From VXNE01 sp965116625 (GTDB lineage Bacteria; Pseudomonadota; Gammaproteobacteria; Pseudomonadales; Azotimanducaceae), in assembly GCA_965116625.1 (NCBI GenBank), contig OZ220717.1, forward strand, positions 1,302,001-1,366,000: DNA of 64,000 bases. Reading direction: 5' to 3'. The notes below the pieces were generated by a model. That model saw only the letters and a list, made by a program, of their open reading frames with translations. It was not told where the DNA came from and did no database searches. The first letter of the stretch is position 1. Every line of letters starts with the position of its first letter. Below are positions 17,248-25,833 of the stretch, piece after piece. The position numbers and the translations under genes are program-made.

Positions 17248-19116
17248 TTACTTGCCCTTCATGCCGGCGAGCCAGGCATCCACCCGGGCGCTCTTCTCCC
17301 CATCCAGCCACCACAATACAGGGAAACCTGTCCAGTTCATGTGTTCGGCGCCTAAAGGCGGGTGGCCGAACCGGTCCCAGTATACGAGATGGCGGCCGAC
17401 CGGATGCCCTTCCGGTATGACATGGAAGTTCCAGAGCAGCACACGGTCCAGCGCCCGACCGGCGGCGTTCATGTCCGCTTCCGTCGTGGCCTGGATGATT
17501 TTCTCCACCAGGAAGTCCACCACCGGGTCCTTGATTCCCGCGTAGTTGGTCATGTTCGGCTGGTCGGCGTTTCGCGAAGCGAACTGGCTGCGAAGCCGCG
17601 CGGGGATGGGAACCCTGAACGTATAGAACTTCCGCATGGTCGCGTCGTAGTCATAGTTTCGCAGCCGATTCACCATCAGGTTGCTCTCGACTCGGCGCAG
17701 GACCGCGTCTATCCCCAGGCGCTCCAGGTTGTCGACGAAGGGCGTCAGCATGCGTTCGTATTCCTCCGTCGAGACGATGAACTCGAAACGGAAGGGCTCT
17801 CCGGTCCTTTGGTTGACGCGCTTGAGGTCCCGGACTATCCAGCCTGCTTCGACGAGTAGCGCGTCGGCCTTGAGCAACGTGTCGCGGTTGCGTCCGAAAA
17901 GGCCGTTCCTGGGCAGGGGCACGGGATGCGTGAAGACCCGCTCGGGCAACTGGTCCCGAAACGGCTCCAGGAGCGCTAGTTCCGCCGCTGACGGCAAGCC
18001 CTCCGCCTGCAGCCCCGATCGCATGAAGTAGCTGTTGTTGCGGTCCATGCCCTCATGCCAGTAGACGCGGTTCGCCCACTCGAAGTTGTAGGCCAGCGTC
18101 AGCGCTTCCCGGACCCGGATGTCCTTGAAGAGGTCCCGGCGATTGTTGAGAACGACGCACTGGTGCATGCCGTACGCCGTCCCCATGACATAGGTCTCCC
18201 TGTTGAACAGCCCCTTGTGATAGCCGGCGAAGTCGTAGGCCGTCGCGAAAGTGCTTTCGTTCTGGTCGCGGTAGTAGTCGATGACACCCGCCCTTAGTGC
18301 CTGCAGCATGACGTTGGCGTCGAAAAAGTAGGTGATCACCACGCGGTCGAAGTTGTAGTGACCGACGTTCACGTTGAGATCCCTGCCCCAATAGTCCTCG
18401 ATCCGTCTGAAGACCAGCTTGTGTCCGGGGTCCACCTCGGCGAGGTGATACGGCCCGTTGCCGAGGGGCGGTTCCAGCGTGGTGGCGCCGAACTCCCTGG
18501 CTTCCCAGTAGTGCCGGGGCAGCGGGGTGAACCCGGCCGTGAGGATTACCAGCTGGGGGTTCTTTTCGGCGGTTTCGCTGAATCGAAACCTGAACGATCT
18601 CGGTCCGGTCCGTTCCAGGTCGACGACGTCGCGGTAAACCTCTTTCCATCCGACTGACGCTTCGGTCCTGATCATTTCGAACGTCCACAGGACGTCGTCC
18701 ACGGTCACCGGTTCGCCGTCGTGCCAGTAGGCGCCTTCCCGTAGCGTGTAGGCCACCCAACTGTAGTCGTCGGCGACTTCCACGGTTTCGGCGAGCTTGC
18801 CGTAGTAGGAGGCGAGTTCGTCTTCCGACTTCAGCATGAGCGGTTCGTAGATCGGTGTCCCCAGCCTCGGGTCGAGGTAGGCCGCGACCACCCCCTTGTC
18901 GACGAAGGCGTGCACGTTGTTGAACGTGCCGACGATGGGCATCGTGACGGACCCGCCTTTCGGCGCATCCGGGTTCGCGTAGTCGAAGCGCCGCATGTCG
19001 CTCGGGTACTTCAGGTCGCCGAAGTACGCGAAGCCGTGGCTCGGCGCCGCCGCAGCTCCGGCGGCCGGAACAAGCATCAGGAAACAGGCAAGAAAACGCA
19101 GTGCCGACGCCGCCAC
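17248..19116 (-). CDS. Extracellular peptide-binding protein, YejA type, copy 2
   Basis: A 622-residue periplasmic solute-binding protein with a cleavable signal peptide (FLACFLMLVPAAGAAAA). It has the SBP_bac_5 fold used for oligopeptides. The YejA-like opening HGFAYFGDLKYPSDMRRFDY and the DAPKGGSVTMPIVGTFNNVHAF block follow. It starts with GTG at 19116, ten bases after the stop of copy 1. It is clearly a tandem duplicate of copy 1 but diverged along its whole length, so the two probably bind different ligands. It feeds the YejB/YejE-like permeases downstream. Confidence 0.9.
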   Translation of the reverse strand: MAASALRFLACFLMLVPAAGAAAAPSHGFAYFGDLKYPSDMRRFDYANPDAPKGGSVTMPIVGTFNNVHAFVDKGVVAAYLDPRLGTPIYEPLMLKSEDELASYYGKLAETVEVADDYSWVAYTLREGAYWHDGEPVTVDDVLWTFEMIRTEASVGWKEVYRDVVDLERTGPRSFRFRFSETAEKNPQLVILTAGFTPLPRHYWEAREFGATTLEPPLGNGPYHLAEVDPGHKLVFRRIEDYWGRDLNVNVGHYNFDRVVITYFFDANVMLQALRAGVIDYYRDQNESTFATAYDFAGYHKGLFNRETYVMGTAYGMHQCVVLNNRRDLFKDIRVREALTLAYNFEWANRVYWHEGMDRNNSYFMRSGLQAEGLPSAAELALLEPFRDQLPERVFTHPVPLPRNGLFGRNRDTLLKADALLVEAGWIVRDLKRVNQRTGEPFRFEFIVSTEEYERMLTPFVDNLERLGIDAVLRRVESNLMVNRLRNYDYDATMRKFYTFRVPIPARLRSQFASRNADQPNMTNYAGIKDPVVDFLVEKIIQATTEADMNAAGRALDRVLLWNFHVIPEGHPVGRHLVYWDRFGHPPLGAEHMNWTGFPVLWWLDGEKSARVDAWLAGMKGK

Positions 19117-19126
19117 CTGGTCGATC

Positions 19127-20992
19127 CTAATCTCCCCGCATCCCGGCCAGGTAGTCCTCCACCCGGGCGTTTTTCTCCGCGTCGAGCCACCATAGCTGGG
19201 GGAACCCCGTCCAGTTCATGTTCTCCCGGCCCATGGGAGGGTGTCCGAAGCGGTCCCAGTACACGGGGTGGCGGCCGAGCGGACATCCCTCGGGAATCAC
19301 GTAGAAGTTCCAGAGCAATACGCGGTCGAGCGCCCGTCCGGCGGTGTTCATTTCCTCCTCGGTCGTGGCGCCCAGGACCATTTCAACCAGCGAGTCCACT
19401 ACGGGGTTCTTGATTCCCGGCAGGTTGGTCTGGCTCGGTATATCAGCCCACCGGGACGTGTACGTTCTGCGCATGCGATCCGGGATCGGGACCATGAACG
19501 TGTAGAGCTTGCGAATCGTCGAATCGAAGTCGTAGTTCCGCAACCGGTTGGTCATCACGTTGCTTTCGAGCTTGCGCAGCACCGCGTTTATCCCTAAGCG
19601 CTTGAGGTTGTCGACGAAGGGCACCAGCATGCGCTCGTGAAGGGTGATCCTGACGATGAACTCGATCTCGAGCGGTTCTCCGGTCACCTCGTGGACGCGC
19701 TGGAAATCCCTGACCACCCAGCCCGCTTCGTTGAGCAGCGCGTCAGCCCGGAGGAGCGTGTCGCGGTTGCGCCCCCATGATTCGTTCTGCGGCAGCTCCA
19801 CGGGATGCGTGAATACCCGCTCCGGCACCTGGCCGCGAAACCGTTCCAGGATCTCGAGTTCCGCCTCCGATGGCCGTCCCCGTGCCTGCATCCCGGAACG
19901 CATGAAAAAGCTGTCGTTGCGTTCGAGGCCGTTGAACCAGTAGACGCGGTTCGCCCAATCGAAGTTGTAGGCAAGCGTCAGCGCCTCCCTGATCCGTGGG
20001 TCCTTGAACAGGTCGCGGCGGGTATTGAAGACGACGCTCTCGTGCATGCCGTAGGAATAGCCCATCCGGTAGGTCTCCCGCTTGAAGACCCCCTTGTGAT
20101 AGGCGTCGAAGTCGTAGGCCGTGTGGAAGTGGCTTTCGTCCTCTTCGAAAAAGAAGTCGACGAACCCCGCCCGCATGGCCTGGAGCATGACGTTCCGGTC
20201 AAAGTAGTACGTGTACGTGATGCGGTCGAAATTGTGGTAGCCGACGTTGACGTTGAGGTCCTTGCCCCAGTAGTCCTCGACGCGTTCGAAAACCACCTTG
20301 TGTCCGGCCTCCACCTCGACAAGGCGATAAGGCCCGTTGCCAAGCGGCGGCTCCAGCGTCGTGGCGGTGAAGTCCCTTTCCTTCCAGTAATGTCGGGGCA
20401 GCGTGGTGAACCGGGCGGTGAGAACGACGAGTGGCGGACCCCATTCGACGTTCTCGTCCTCGACGAAATGGATCCTGAATGACCGCGGACCGGTCCGTTC
20501 TATCCTGTCGAAGGGCTGGTAACGCGCCTGCCAGCTGTGCCCCGCCTCCGTCTTCACCATCTTGAAGGTCCACAGCACGTCGTCGACCGTCACCGGCTCG
20601 CCGTCATGCCAGTACGCGTTGTCGCGCAGCGTGTACTCGACCCAGCCGTAGTCGTCGGCGACCTCCACGCTTTCGGCAAGCAGGCCGTAGTAGGAAGCCA
20701 GTTCGTCCTCGGACCATCGCATGAGCTGGTCGTAGACCCTCGAGCCCAGCCTGGTGTCCATGAACGGGGTGAGGTTCCCCTTGTCGACGTAGGCATGCAC
20801 GTTGTTGAAATTCCCGACGATGGACAGGTTGAGGTTTCCCCCTTTCGGGGCATCCGGATTCGCATAGTCGAAATGGGGCATGTCTTTCGGGTACTTCAGT
20901 TCGCCGAAATACGCGAAGCCGTGGCTGGGCTCTACCGCGGCAAGGAACGTTGGCAGCACCAGGAGCAGTGTGGCGATGAAGCGCGTGGCCAT
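19127..20992 (-). CDS. Extracellular peptide-binding protein, YejA type, copy 1
   Basis: A 621-residue periplasmic binding protein, first gene of the Yej-type unit. The signal peptide is MATRFIATLLLVLPTFLAA. SHGFAYFGELKYPKDM and DAPKGGNLNLSIVGNFNNVH follow, as in YejA. The ATG at 20992 is chosen because it places the signal peptide at the very N-terminus; the frame stays open to 21178 without homology. There is no strong ribosome site. The protein is paralogous with the next gene and divergent from dgcN, sharing a 204-base control region. Confidence 0.9.
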   Translation of the reverse strand: MATRFIATLLLVLPTFLAAVEPSHGFAYFGELKYPKDMPHFDYANPDAPKGGNLNLSIVGNFNNVHAYVDKGNLTPFMDTRLGSRVYDQLMRWSEDELASYYGLLAESVEVADDYGWVEYTLRDNAYWHDGEPVTVDDVLWTFKMVKTEAGHSWQARYQPFDRIERTGPRSFRIHFVEDENVEWGPPLVVLTARFTTLPRHYWKERDFTATTLEPPLGNGPYRLVEVEAGHKVVFERVEDYWGKDLNVNVGYHNFDRITYTYYFDRNVMLQAMRAGFVDFFFEEDESHFHTAYDFDAYHKGVFKRETYRMGYSYGMHESVVFNTRRDLFKDPRIREALTLAYNFDWANRVYWFNGLERNDSFFMRSGMQARGRPSEAELEILERFRGQVPERVFTHPVELPQNESWGRNRDTLLRADALLNEAGWVVRDFQRVHEVTGEPLEIEFIVRITLHERMLVPFVDNLKRLGINAVLRKLESNVMTNRLRNYDFDSTIRKLYTFMVPIPDRMRRTYTSRWADIPSQTNLPGIKNPVVDSLVEMVLGATTEEEMNTAGRALDRVLLWNFYVIPEGCPLGRHPVYWDRFGHPPMGRENMNWTGFPQLWWLDAEKNARVEDYLAGMRGD

Positions 20993-21060
20993 TACCGGTC
21001 GGCTGGCGATGCTTCGGCAGGTATTGGCGCATGTCCCGTCATGACGTTCATCGCCCGGTC

Positions 21061-21088
21061 CCTTGGGACGGCCAATACTATCCCAAGG
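21061..21088. promoter_or_regulatory. Inverted repeat in the yej/dgcN divergent region
   Basis: CCTTGGGA at 21061-21068 is matched exactly by TCCCAAGG at 21081-21088 with a 12-base spacer. The spacer holds TAGTAT on the minus strand, a possible -10 for the binding-protein gene 70-90 bases downstream. An operator over a promoter is the simplest reading; a small hairpin in the leader RNA is the alternative. Confidence 0.35.
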
Positions 21089-21154
21089 CACGGCGGGGAG
21101 GGCATGGTGCAAGCGTGCTGTTGAACTCTGCGCCTGACATGGAATCTCGCGCCA

Positions 21155-21173
21155 TTTGCACCTATGGTGCGAA
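21155..21173. promoter_or_regulatory. Palindromic operator candidate upstream of dgcN
   Basis: The sequence TTTGCACCTATGGTGCGAA holds the perfect palindrome GCACC-TAT-GGTGC, 24 bases before the dgcN ATG at 21197. Its position next to the start suggests a repressor site for the D-glutamate genes. No regulator gene is adjacent. Confidence 0.4.
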
Positions 21174-21196
21174 CGCACGCGGAACGACTACCCCAG

Positions 21197-22192
21197 ATGC
21201 AGATCGAAACGCCGTATCTCCTCTTCCTCGGCGACGCCAGGGACGCGCTGGCGGCGAAGACCGGTCAGGGCATCGTCGACTGGCGTCCGGACGCTGTCGC
21301 CGGACAGATGCGGCTTCCCGGCTGCGGCGCCGATCTCGGTGTTTGCGAACTCACGATTGTCGAAGCCGCACGCGCAGGCGCCAGGACCTTCGTCATCGGG
21401 GCCGTCAATCCCGGCGGCGTGCTGCCCGAGGCATGGCGTAGCCACGTCGTCGAAGCCCTGGAAGGAGGGCTCGATGTCGCGAGCGGCATGCATGTGCGTC
21501 TTGCCGGCATACCTGCGGTCGCCCAGACCGCGCGTCGCATGGGCCGGCGCCTGTTCGACGTACGCCATCCCACCGGTACGTTCCAGACCGCGACCGGCCG
21601 CAGACGCACGGGCAAACGGCTGCTGACGGTTGGCACCGACTGCTCCGTTGGCAAGAAATACACCGCCCTTGCCATCGAACGGGAACTGTCACGGCGCGGC
21701 GTGAACGTCGACTACCGCGCGACGGGCCAGACGGGCATTCTCATAACGGGCTCCGGGATCGCCATCGATGCCGTCGTCTCGGACTTCGCCGCGGGCGCAG
21801 CGGAGACCTTGTCGCCGGATGCCGGCGCGGACCACTGGGACGTGGTGGAGGGGCAGGGCTCGCTGTTCCATCCGTCTTTCGCCGGCGTCAGCCTGGCGTT
21901 GTTGCACGGCACCCAGCCGGACGCCTTCGTCGTCTGCCACGAGCCGACCCGCAGGACCATGCGCAATGTCGACACTCCCATCGCCCGCATCGAAGACGTG
22001 ATCAGCGAGACCACCGCGCTGGGTCGCCTGACGAATCCGGATGTCCGTTGCGCGGGTATCGCCCTGGACACATCGGCGCTGGCCGAGGCGGAAGCGAAGC
22101 GGGCCATCGACGAGACGGCATCGCGATTCGGCGTACCGGCTTGTGACCCGGTACGGCAGGGTGTCGGCGTCATCGTCGACGGGCTGTCTTGA
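21197..22192 (+). CDS. dgcN: DUF1611 family N-acetyltransferase, DgcN-like
   Basis: A 331-residue two-domain protein of the DUF1611 family. In the DgcN-DgcA pathway known from marine proteobacteria, DgcN acetylates D-glutamate to N-acetyl-D-glutamate. The N-terminus (TPYLLFLGDARDALAAKT) and GAVNPGGVLPEAW match the family. A P-loop-like glycine motif, VGTDCSVGKKYTAL, opens the C-terminal domain; DHWDVVEGQGSLFHPSF and VVCHEPTRRTMRNVDTP follow. The ATG at 21197 is preferred to 21164 because homologous sequence begins at QIETPYLL. It is followed by the epimerase partner, which strengthens the assignment. Confidence 0.85.
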   Translation: MQIETPYLLFLGDARDALAAKTGQGIVDWRPDAVAGQMRLPGCGADLGVCELTIVEAARAGARTFVIGAVNPGGVLPEAWRSHVVEALEGGLDVASGMHVRLAGIPAVAQTARRMGRRLFDVRHPTGTFQTATGRRRTGKRLLTVGTDCSVGKKYTALAIERELSRRGVNVDYRATGQTGILITGSGIAIDAVVSDFAAGAAETLSPDAGADHWDVVEGQGSLFHPSFAGVSLALLHGTQPDAFVVCHEPTRRTMRNVDTPIARIEDVISETTALGRLTNPDVRCAGIALDTSALAEAEAKRAIDETASRFGVPACDPVRQGVGVIVDGLS

Positions 22193-22266
22193 TTCGTGAT
22201 GACGGAACTCCCGTTTCCATTGTGGGTCGACGGACGGGCAGGCGGACATCGCAGGGACGTCGTTGC

Positions 22267-23238
22267 ATGAACGTATACGCCGAAATGCAGGAATGGCCCA
22301 TTGCGCGCCCCTTCACCATATCCCGGGGAACAAAACACACGGCCGATGTCGTGGTAGTGACAGTGACCGACGAGGCGTGCCGCGGCCGGGGTGAAGGTGT
22401 CCCCTATGCACGCTACGGCGAGACGACGGAAGGAGTCGTTCGCGCCATCGAGGGATTTCGTGGACCCTTCGACCGCGCTGCCCTCGCGGACGTTCTTCCG
22501 GCCGGTGCTGCGCGGAACGCGCTCGACTGCGCGTTGTGGGACCTGGCGGCGAAACGCAGCGGTCAGGCGGCGTGGAAGCTGGCGGGAGTTCCGCGGCCGG
22601 CCGATGTCGTTACCGCGCTTACCGTGAGCCTGGATTCGCCCCAGTCGATGGGCCGGCGGGCCCGTGCCGCACGCGACCGTGCCCTGCTCAAGGTGAAGCT
22701 GGGCAGGGATTTCGTCCGTCTCGACATCGAGCGGCTGCGTGCCGTGCGGGCACAAGCGCCTCGCGCGCGTCTCGTCGTGGACGTCAACGAAGGCTGGTCC
22801 CTCGCGGACCTGGAAGCTTTCGTTCCGGCTGCGCTGGAAGCCGGGGTCGAGATGATCGAGCAGCCGCTCGCGGAAGGTGCGGATGCGAACCTCGCGGGGT
22901 TCCGTTCCCCGGTACCGCTGTGCGCCGACGAGAGCATCCGCGACGGCTCGAACCTCGCCGCCATCGCCAGGCGCTACCAGGCGGTGAACATCAAGCTGGA
23001 CAAGACCGGCGGCCTGACGAGCGCGCTTGCCCTGGCAAGGGAGGCGCGCGCCCGGAACATGGCTGTCGTGGTCGGCTGCATGGTTTCCACGTCGCTCTCC
23101 ATGGCGCCGGCGCTCCTGCTTTCCGGATTCGCGAGCTTCGTCGATCTCGATGGTCCCCAGCTCCTCGCGAGGGACCGCGACCCGGGCCTCGAATACAATG
23201 GCAGCCGTCTCTCTTTTTCCGAGCGTGTCTGGGGATGA
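22267..23238 (+). CDS. dgcA: Enolase-superfamily epimerase, DgcA-like N-acetyl-D-glutamate racemase
   Basis: A 323-residue muconate-lactonising-enzyme-group member. The KxK acid/base pair is in LLKVKLG. Metal ligands lie in VVDVNEGW, MIEQPLAEG and CADESI, and the second catalytic Lys in VNIKLDKTGG. These are the marks of dipeptide epimerases and DgcA, which turns N-acetyl-D-glutamate into the L form. Adjacent DgcN makes the second reading more likely than an L-Ala-D/L-Glu epimerase. The ATG at 22267 trims a 26-residue non-homologous leader. The stop overlaps the aminotransferase start. Confidence 0.85.
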   Translation: MNVYAEMQEWPIARPFTISRGTKHTADVVVVTVTDEACRGRGEGVPYARYGETTEGVVRAIEGFRGPFDRAALADVLPAGAARNALDCALWDLAAKRSGQAAWKLAGVPRPADVVTALTVSLDSPQSMGRRARAARDRALLKVKLGRDFVRLDIERLRAVRAQAPRARLVVDVNEGWSLADLEAFVPAALEAGVEMIEQPLAEGADANLAGFRSPVPLCADESIRDGSNLAAIARRYQAVNIKLDKTGGLTSALALAREARARNMAVVVGCMVSTSLSMAPALLLSGFASFVDLDGPQLLARDRDPGLEYNGSRLSFSERVWG

Positions 23239-24161
23239 TGGCGCGAACCATCTGGCGCGACAGCGAGTTCATCGCGTGGGACGACGCGACGGTGCACGTG
23301 TTGTCCCAGAGCCTGCAGCGGGGCTCTCTGGCGTTCGACTATTTGAGCGTGCAGGCGACCAGGCGCGGCGTCGCGTTGTTCCGGCTACGTGATCACGTTG
23401 AACGCCTGGCAGTCACGTGTGAAATCGTCGGTCTGCCCCTCGACTACGCCGTGGACGAACTGGTCGATGCCTGCGCAGAAACGGTTCGCCGAAACCCGGG
23501 CGCGAAATCCGTCAAGATCAGCGCGCTGATTCCCTCGATCGAGGCCGAGCTGGTCCCCCAGGATCCCCGCGTATCCGTATTCATCGCCGCTTATGACGGG
23601 GACCGCGACATTGTCGACCGGAACCGGGGTCGGTCGCATCGCCGCACGGAGCTGTCGCTCAAGATTGAACGCGAAAAGCGCAACCGGCGCGACGACATCA
23701 TCCCGCCCCACGCGAAGGTCGCCGCCAACTACACGGCTGCCATGACCGCCAAGTGGCGGGCGCGGCAGGAGGGCTTCGACGATATCGTGCTACTGGACGA
23801 GGACGGCTGGGTCACGGAGGCCCCCACGGCGAACCTGTTCCTTGTCGACGCCTCGGGGGGGCTGGCGACACCACCTGCGAACAAGGTTCTGCTCGGGATA
23901 ACGCGTGCTTCAATCATCGAGCTGGCAACCACGATCGGCAGCAGGTGCGAAGAACGCGACATATCCGTGGATGAACTGAGACGCGCTCCGGAAGCGTTCC
24001 TAACCGGTACGTCGGAAGGCGTGTGGCCAGCCCTCAGGATCGATGGAGAACTCGTGGGCGACGGAAACGTCGGTCCGGTCACCGCGCGGTTGCGCGAGAC
24101 GTATCGGGCCGTCGTGCGGGGCGAAGTGCCGGCCTTCGAGCACTGGCTGCACTACGTGTAG
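23235..24161 (+). CDS. Class IV aminotransferase (D-amino acid / branched-chain type)
   Basis: A 308-residue fold-type IV pyridoxal-phosphate enzyme. Lys161 in HAKVAANYTAAM is the expected Schiff-base lysine. The active-site glutamate is in WVTEAPTANLFLV, and NKVLLGITRASIIELA and FLTGTSEGVWP complete the family. Members transaminate D-amino acids or branched-chain amino acids, or lyse aminodeoxychorismate. ATG at 23235 overlaps the dgcA stop (ATGATG), so the three genes form one coupled unit. That context favours a D-amino-acid role, which is inference. Confidence 0.85.
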   Translation: MMARTIWRDSEFIAWDDATVHVLSQSLQRGSLAFDYLSVQATRRGVALFRLRDHVERLAVTCEIVGLPLDYAVDELVDACAETVRRNPGAKSVKISALIPSIEAELVPQDPRVSVFIAAYDGDRDIVDRNRGRSHRRTELSLKIEREKRNRRDDIIPPHAKVAANYTAAMTAKWRARQEGFDDIVLLDEDGWVTEAPTANLFLVDASGGLATPPANKVLLGITRASIIELATTIGSRCEERDISVDELRRAPEAFLTGTSEGVWPALRIDGELVGDGNVGPVTARLRETYRAVVRGEVPAFEHWLHYV

Positions 24162-24167
24162 CGAGGT

Positions 24168-24416
24168 GTAGCCCGCATATCTCACCAAGGGCCGCGATGA
24201 TCGCGCAGGATTTTTTTCGTGTGCGCGTGCTCGCGAGCGGAAGCATAGCCGTCGCTTATGGTGCAGCGAGCACGTGCGCGCACACGGAAAAAAGACCAGC
24301 GAGGGCGCGGCAGCGCGGTCTGTTACCTGTCCGAACGTCGAAAAATGAAGATACCTTATTGAAATACAATGACCTTTGCTGATCCGACAAGCGCCTTGGT
24401 GAGATATGCGGGGTAG
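24168..24416. mobile_element. MITE-like element with terminal inverted repeats
   Basis: The segment CCGCATATCTCACCAAGG at 24173-24190 is repeated in exact inverse at 24394-24411, with looser matches reaching 24168 and 24416. The 8-mer GTAGCGAG occurs just outside both ends (24158-24165 and 24413-24420, overlapping the right end), as a target-site duplication would. The left copy covers the stop codon of the aminotransferase gene. Inside, a long imperfect hairpin joins 24211-24236 to 24265-24294. No transposase is encoded, so the element would be non-autonomous. It also fills the whole 309-base gap between the aminotransferase and the ATPase. Confidence 0.6.
24211..24294. repeat. Long internal hairpin of the MITE-like element
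   Basis: The left arm starts with seven T and continues as CGTGTGCGCGTGCTCGC. The right arm is its near-exact inverse and ends with six A, with a few extra bases that make a small bulge. Because the T-run is at the 5' side and the A-run at the 3' side, this is not an intrinsic-terminator layout; the T and A runs pair with each other to lengthen the stem. Confidence 0.6.
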
Positions 24417-24470
24417 CGAGTTTCGTGATGGCGATTGTCGTCTGCGCTTCGTTGGTGATCCTGGCGGAGA

Positions 24471-25526
24471 TCATGCTCTGTCTTTCCGCACCCAATCGGC
24501 CCACTCCGGATCGGTGATCTGCCAGCCACCATTCAGTCGGTCGACGAGATCGAGTCGCTGCAGTCGCCGCAGAGCGGCTTGAACGCGCCCGGGAGAAGGT
24601 ATTTCGTTCTCCAGATGTTCGGCCATCGCTGCCCGCGCCGACTGGCTGAAAGGCTTGCCATGTTGGAGCAGCGCGTGGGCAACCGCTCGCTGAAGCGGTG
24701 TCAACGAGAGCCAGATGTTCGGGAATCCCAGTTCCGCGGCGATACGGTGCCGGATCTCCAGGAGGGCGGTAGCAGTCGTGAGACCGGGATTCAACAGCAT
24801 CGACTCGACCAACGTCCGGAAGTAATAGGGATTGCCATGCAAGGCATTGAACGCGGCGAGCATTTCCGGCCGATCGGGGCGACGTTGGGCCACATTAGCC
24901 ATAGTCTTCAGGATGTGGTCGACGAACGGCTCACCCAACGGCGGCAGGTCGATCGGCGTGGCAAAGTGGAAGAAGGGTGCGTGGCGCGCGGCGAACATCG
25001 CGGCAAGGCCCTCGCGGCTGGATCCAGTGAATACCGATCTGAGGTTGTCGGGACGCTTGTCGAGACTCGTCCTGAGCGCTGCGACGAGGGCGTGGTTGTC
25101 CACGCTTCGCGCCAGTTCCTGCACCTCGTCCAGCAACAGGATCGTTGGCTTGTTTCGCATCGAGACACGACCGAGCAGTTCGTCGAGATGGAGCAGCAGG
25201 TCGTCTGGCGGCTTGCCTCTCAATTCGCCGACGTCCACTTGGGTTCGGCCGATCATTGGAATCGAGAGTTGAAGCTTGGGTGACAACGCACTTCCCGCCC
25301 GATGTAACCGGTCGGACAACGTGCCTTGCCTGAGCGATGTCTCCAAGGCGTGCAGCAGGGTGGCCAATGGCGACAGCGGTGACTGCCAGAAGGAAACATA
25401 GATTACGCGATGGCCGTCAGCTTCGGCGGCAGGCCCCAAATCCTTGATCAGGAACTCCGTCTTTCCGGTACGACGCGGCGCGAAAAGCGTCAGGGCACGC
25501 GCGGGGCCGACCGCAAGCAGGGTCAA
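24471..25526 (-). CDS. AAA ATPase with C-terminal winged helix (archaeal-type ATPase)
   Basis: A protein of at least 351 residues with a STAND/AAA-type nucleotide domain. Walker A is APRRTGKTEFL near residue 16 and Walker B is TILLLDEVQELA. A sensor-like FTGSSREGLAAMF stretch and a C-terminal winged-helix region (RVQAALRRLQRLDLVDRLNGG) follow. The first codon in frame is a TTG at 25526. Homologous-looking sequence (WLTLADPDPWHLARNSL) continues upstream with no ATG, GTG or other TTG before an in-frame TAA. The start is therefore uncertain and the N-terminus may be damaged. Its role is unknown. It is convergent with the dgcN operon. Confidence 0.7.
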   Translation of the reverse strand: MTLLAVGPARALTLFAPRRTGKTEFLIKDLGPAAEADGHRVIYVSFWQSPLSPLATLLHALETSLRQGTLSDRLHRAGSALSPKLQLSIPMIGRTQVDVGELRGKPPDDLLLHLDELLGRVSMRNKPTILLLDEVQELARSVDNHALVAALRTSLDKRPDNLRSVFTGSSREGLAAMFAARHAPFFHFATPIDLPPLGEPFVDHILKTMANVAQRRPDRPEMLAAFNALHGNPYYFRTLVESMLLNPGLTTATALLEIRHRIAAELGFPNIWLSLTPLQRAVAHALLQHGKPFSQSARAAMAEHLENEIPSPGRVQAALRRLQRLDLVDRLNGGWQITDPEWADWVRKDRA

Positions 25527-25740
25527 GGTACGTCGTGCCAGACTATTGCGAGCGAGATGCCAAGGGTCGGGATCAGCCAGCGTTAGCCACTTTTGTCCAC
25601 CTGGAGATAATTATCTCATGATGGCTAATTCCGGATAATGAACGACACTGCCGACCGATACCGCCGTTTGGCTTCCATTGAGGTACGCCTCTTGCGATGG
25701 GGAACCGCGGGCACCTTCTTGCGCGTTAGCGGTTGGGGAA

Positions 25741-25765
25741 TCTCCCCCGGCTGAGGGCTCTTTGC
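25741..25765. repeat. Partial copy of the dispersed CCCGGCTGAGGGCTC repeat
   Basis: CCCCCGGCTGAGGGCTC here matches CCCCGGCTGAGGGCTC at about 60790-60805 and, with small changes, the unit ending at 25879. This copy lacks the preceding GCGAGGG hairpin. Confidence 0.5.
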
Positions 25766-25833
25766 AGGGGTTACGCCTCTGGCGATGGGGGAAACATCAT
25801 GATTTTCCTACGCGCTAGCAGTCGGGGAACATC

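Noticed and set aside
24211..24294. Long hairpin read as a rho-independent terminator
   Set aside because: The T-run precedes and the A-run follows the stem on both strands, the reverse of a terminator; it fits better as the core of the inverted-repeat element.
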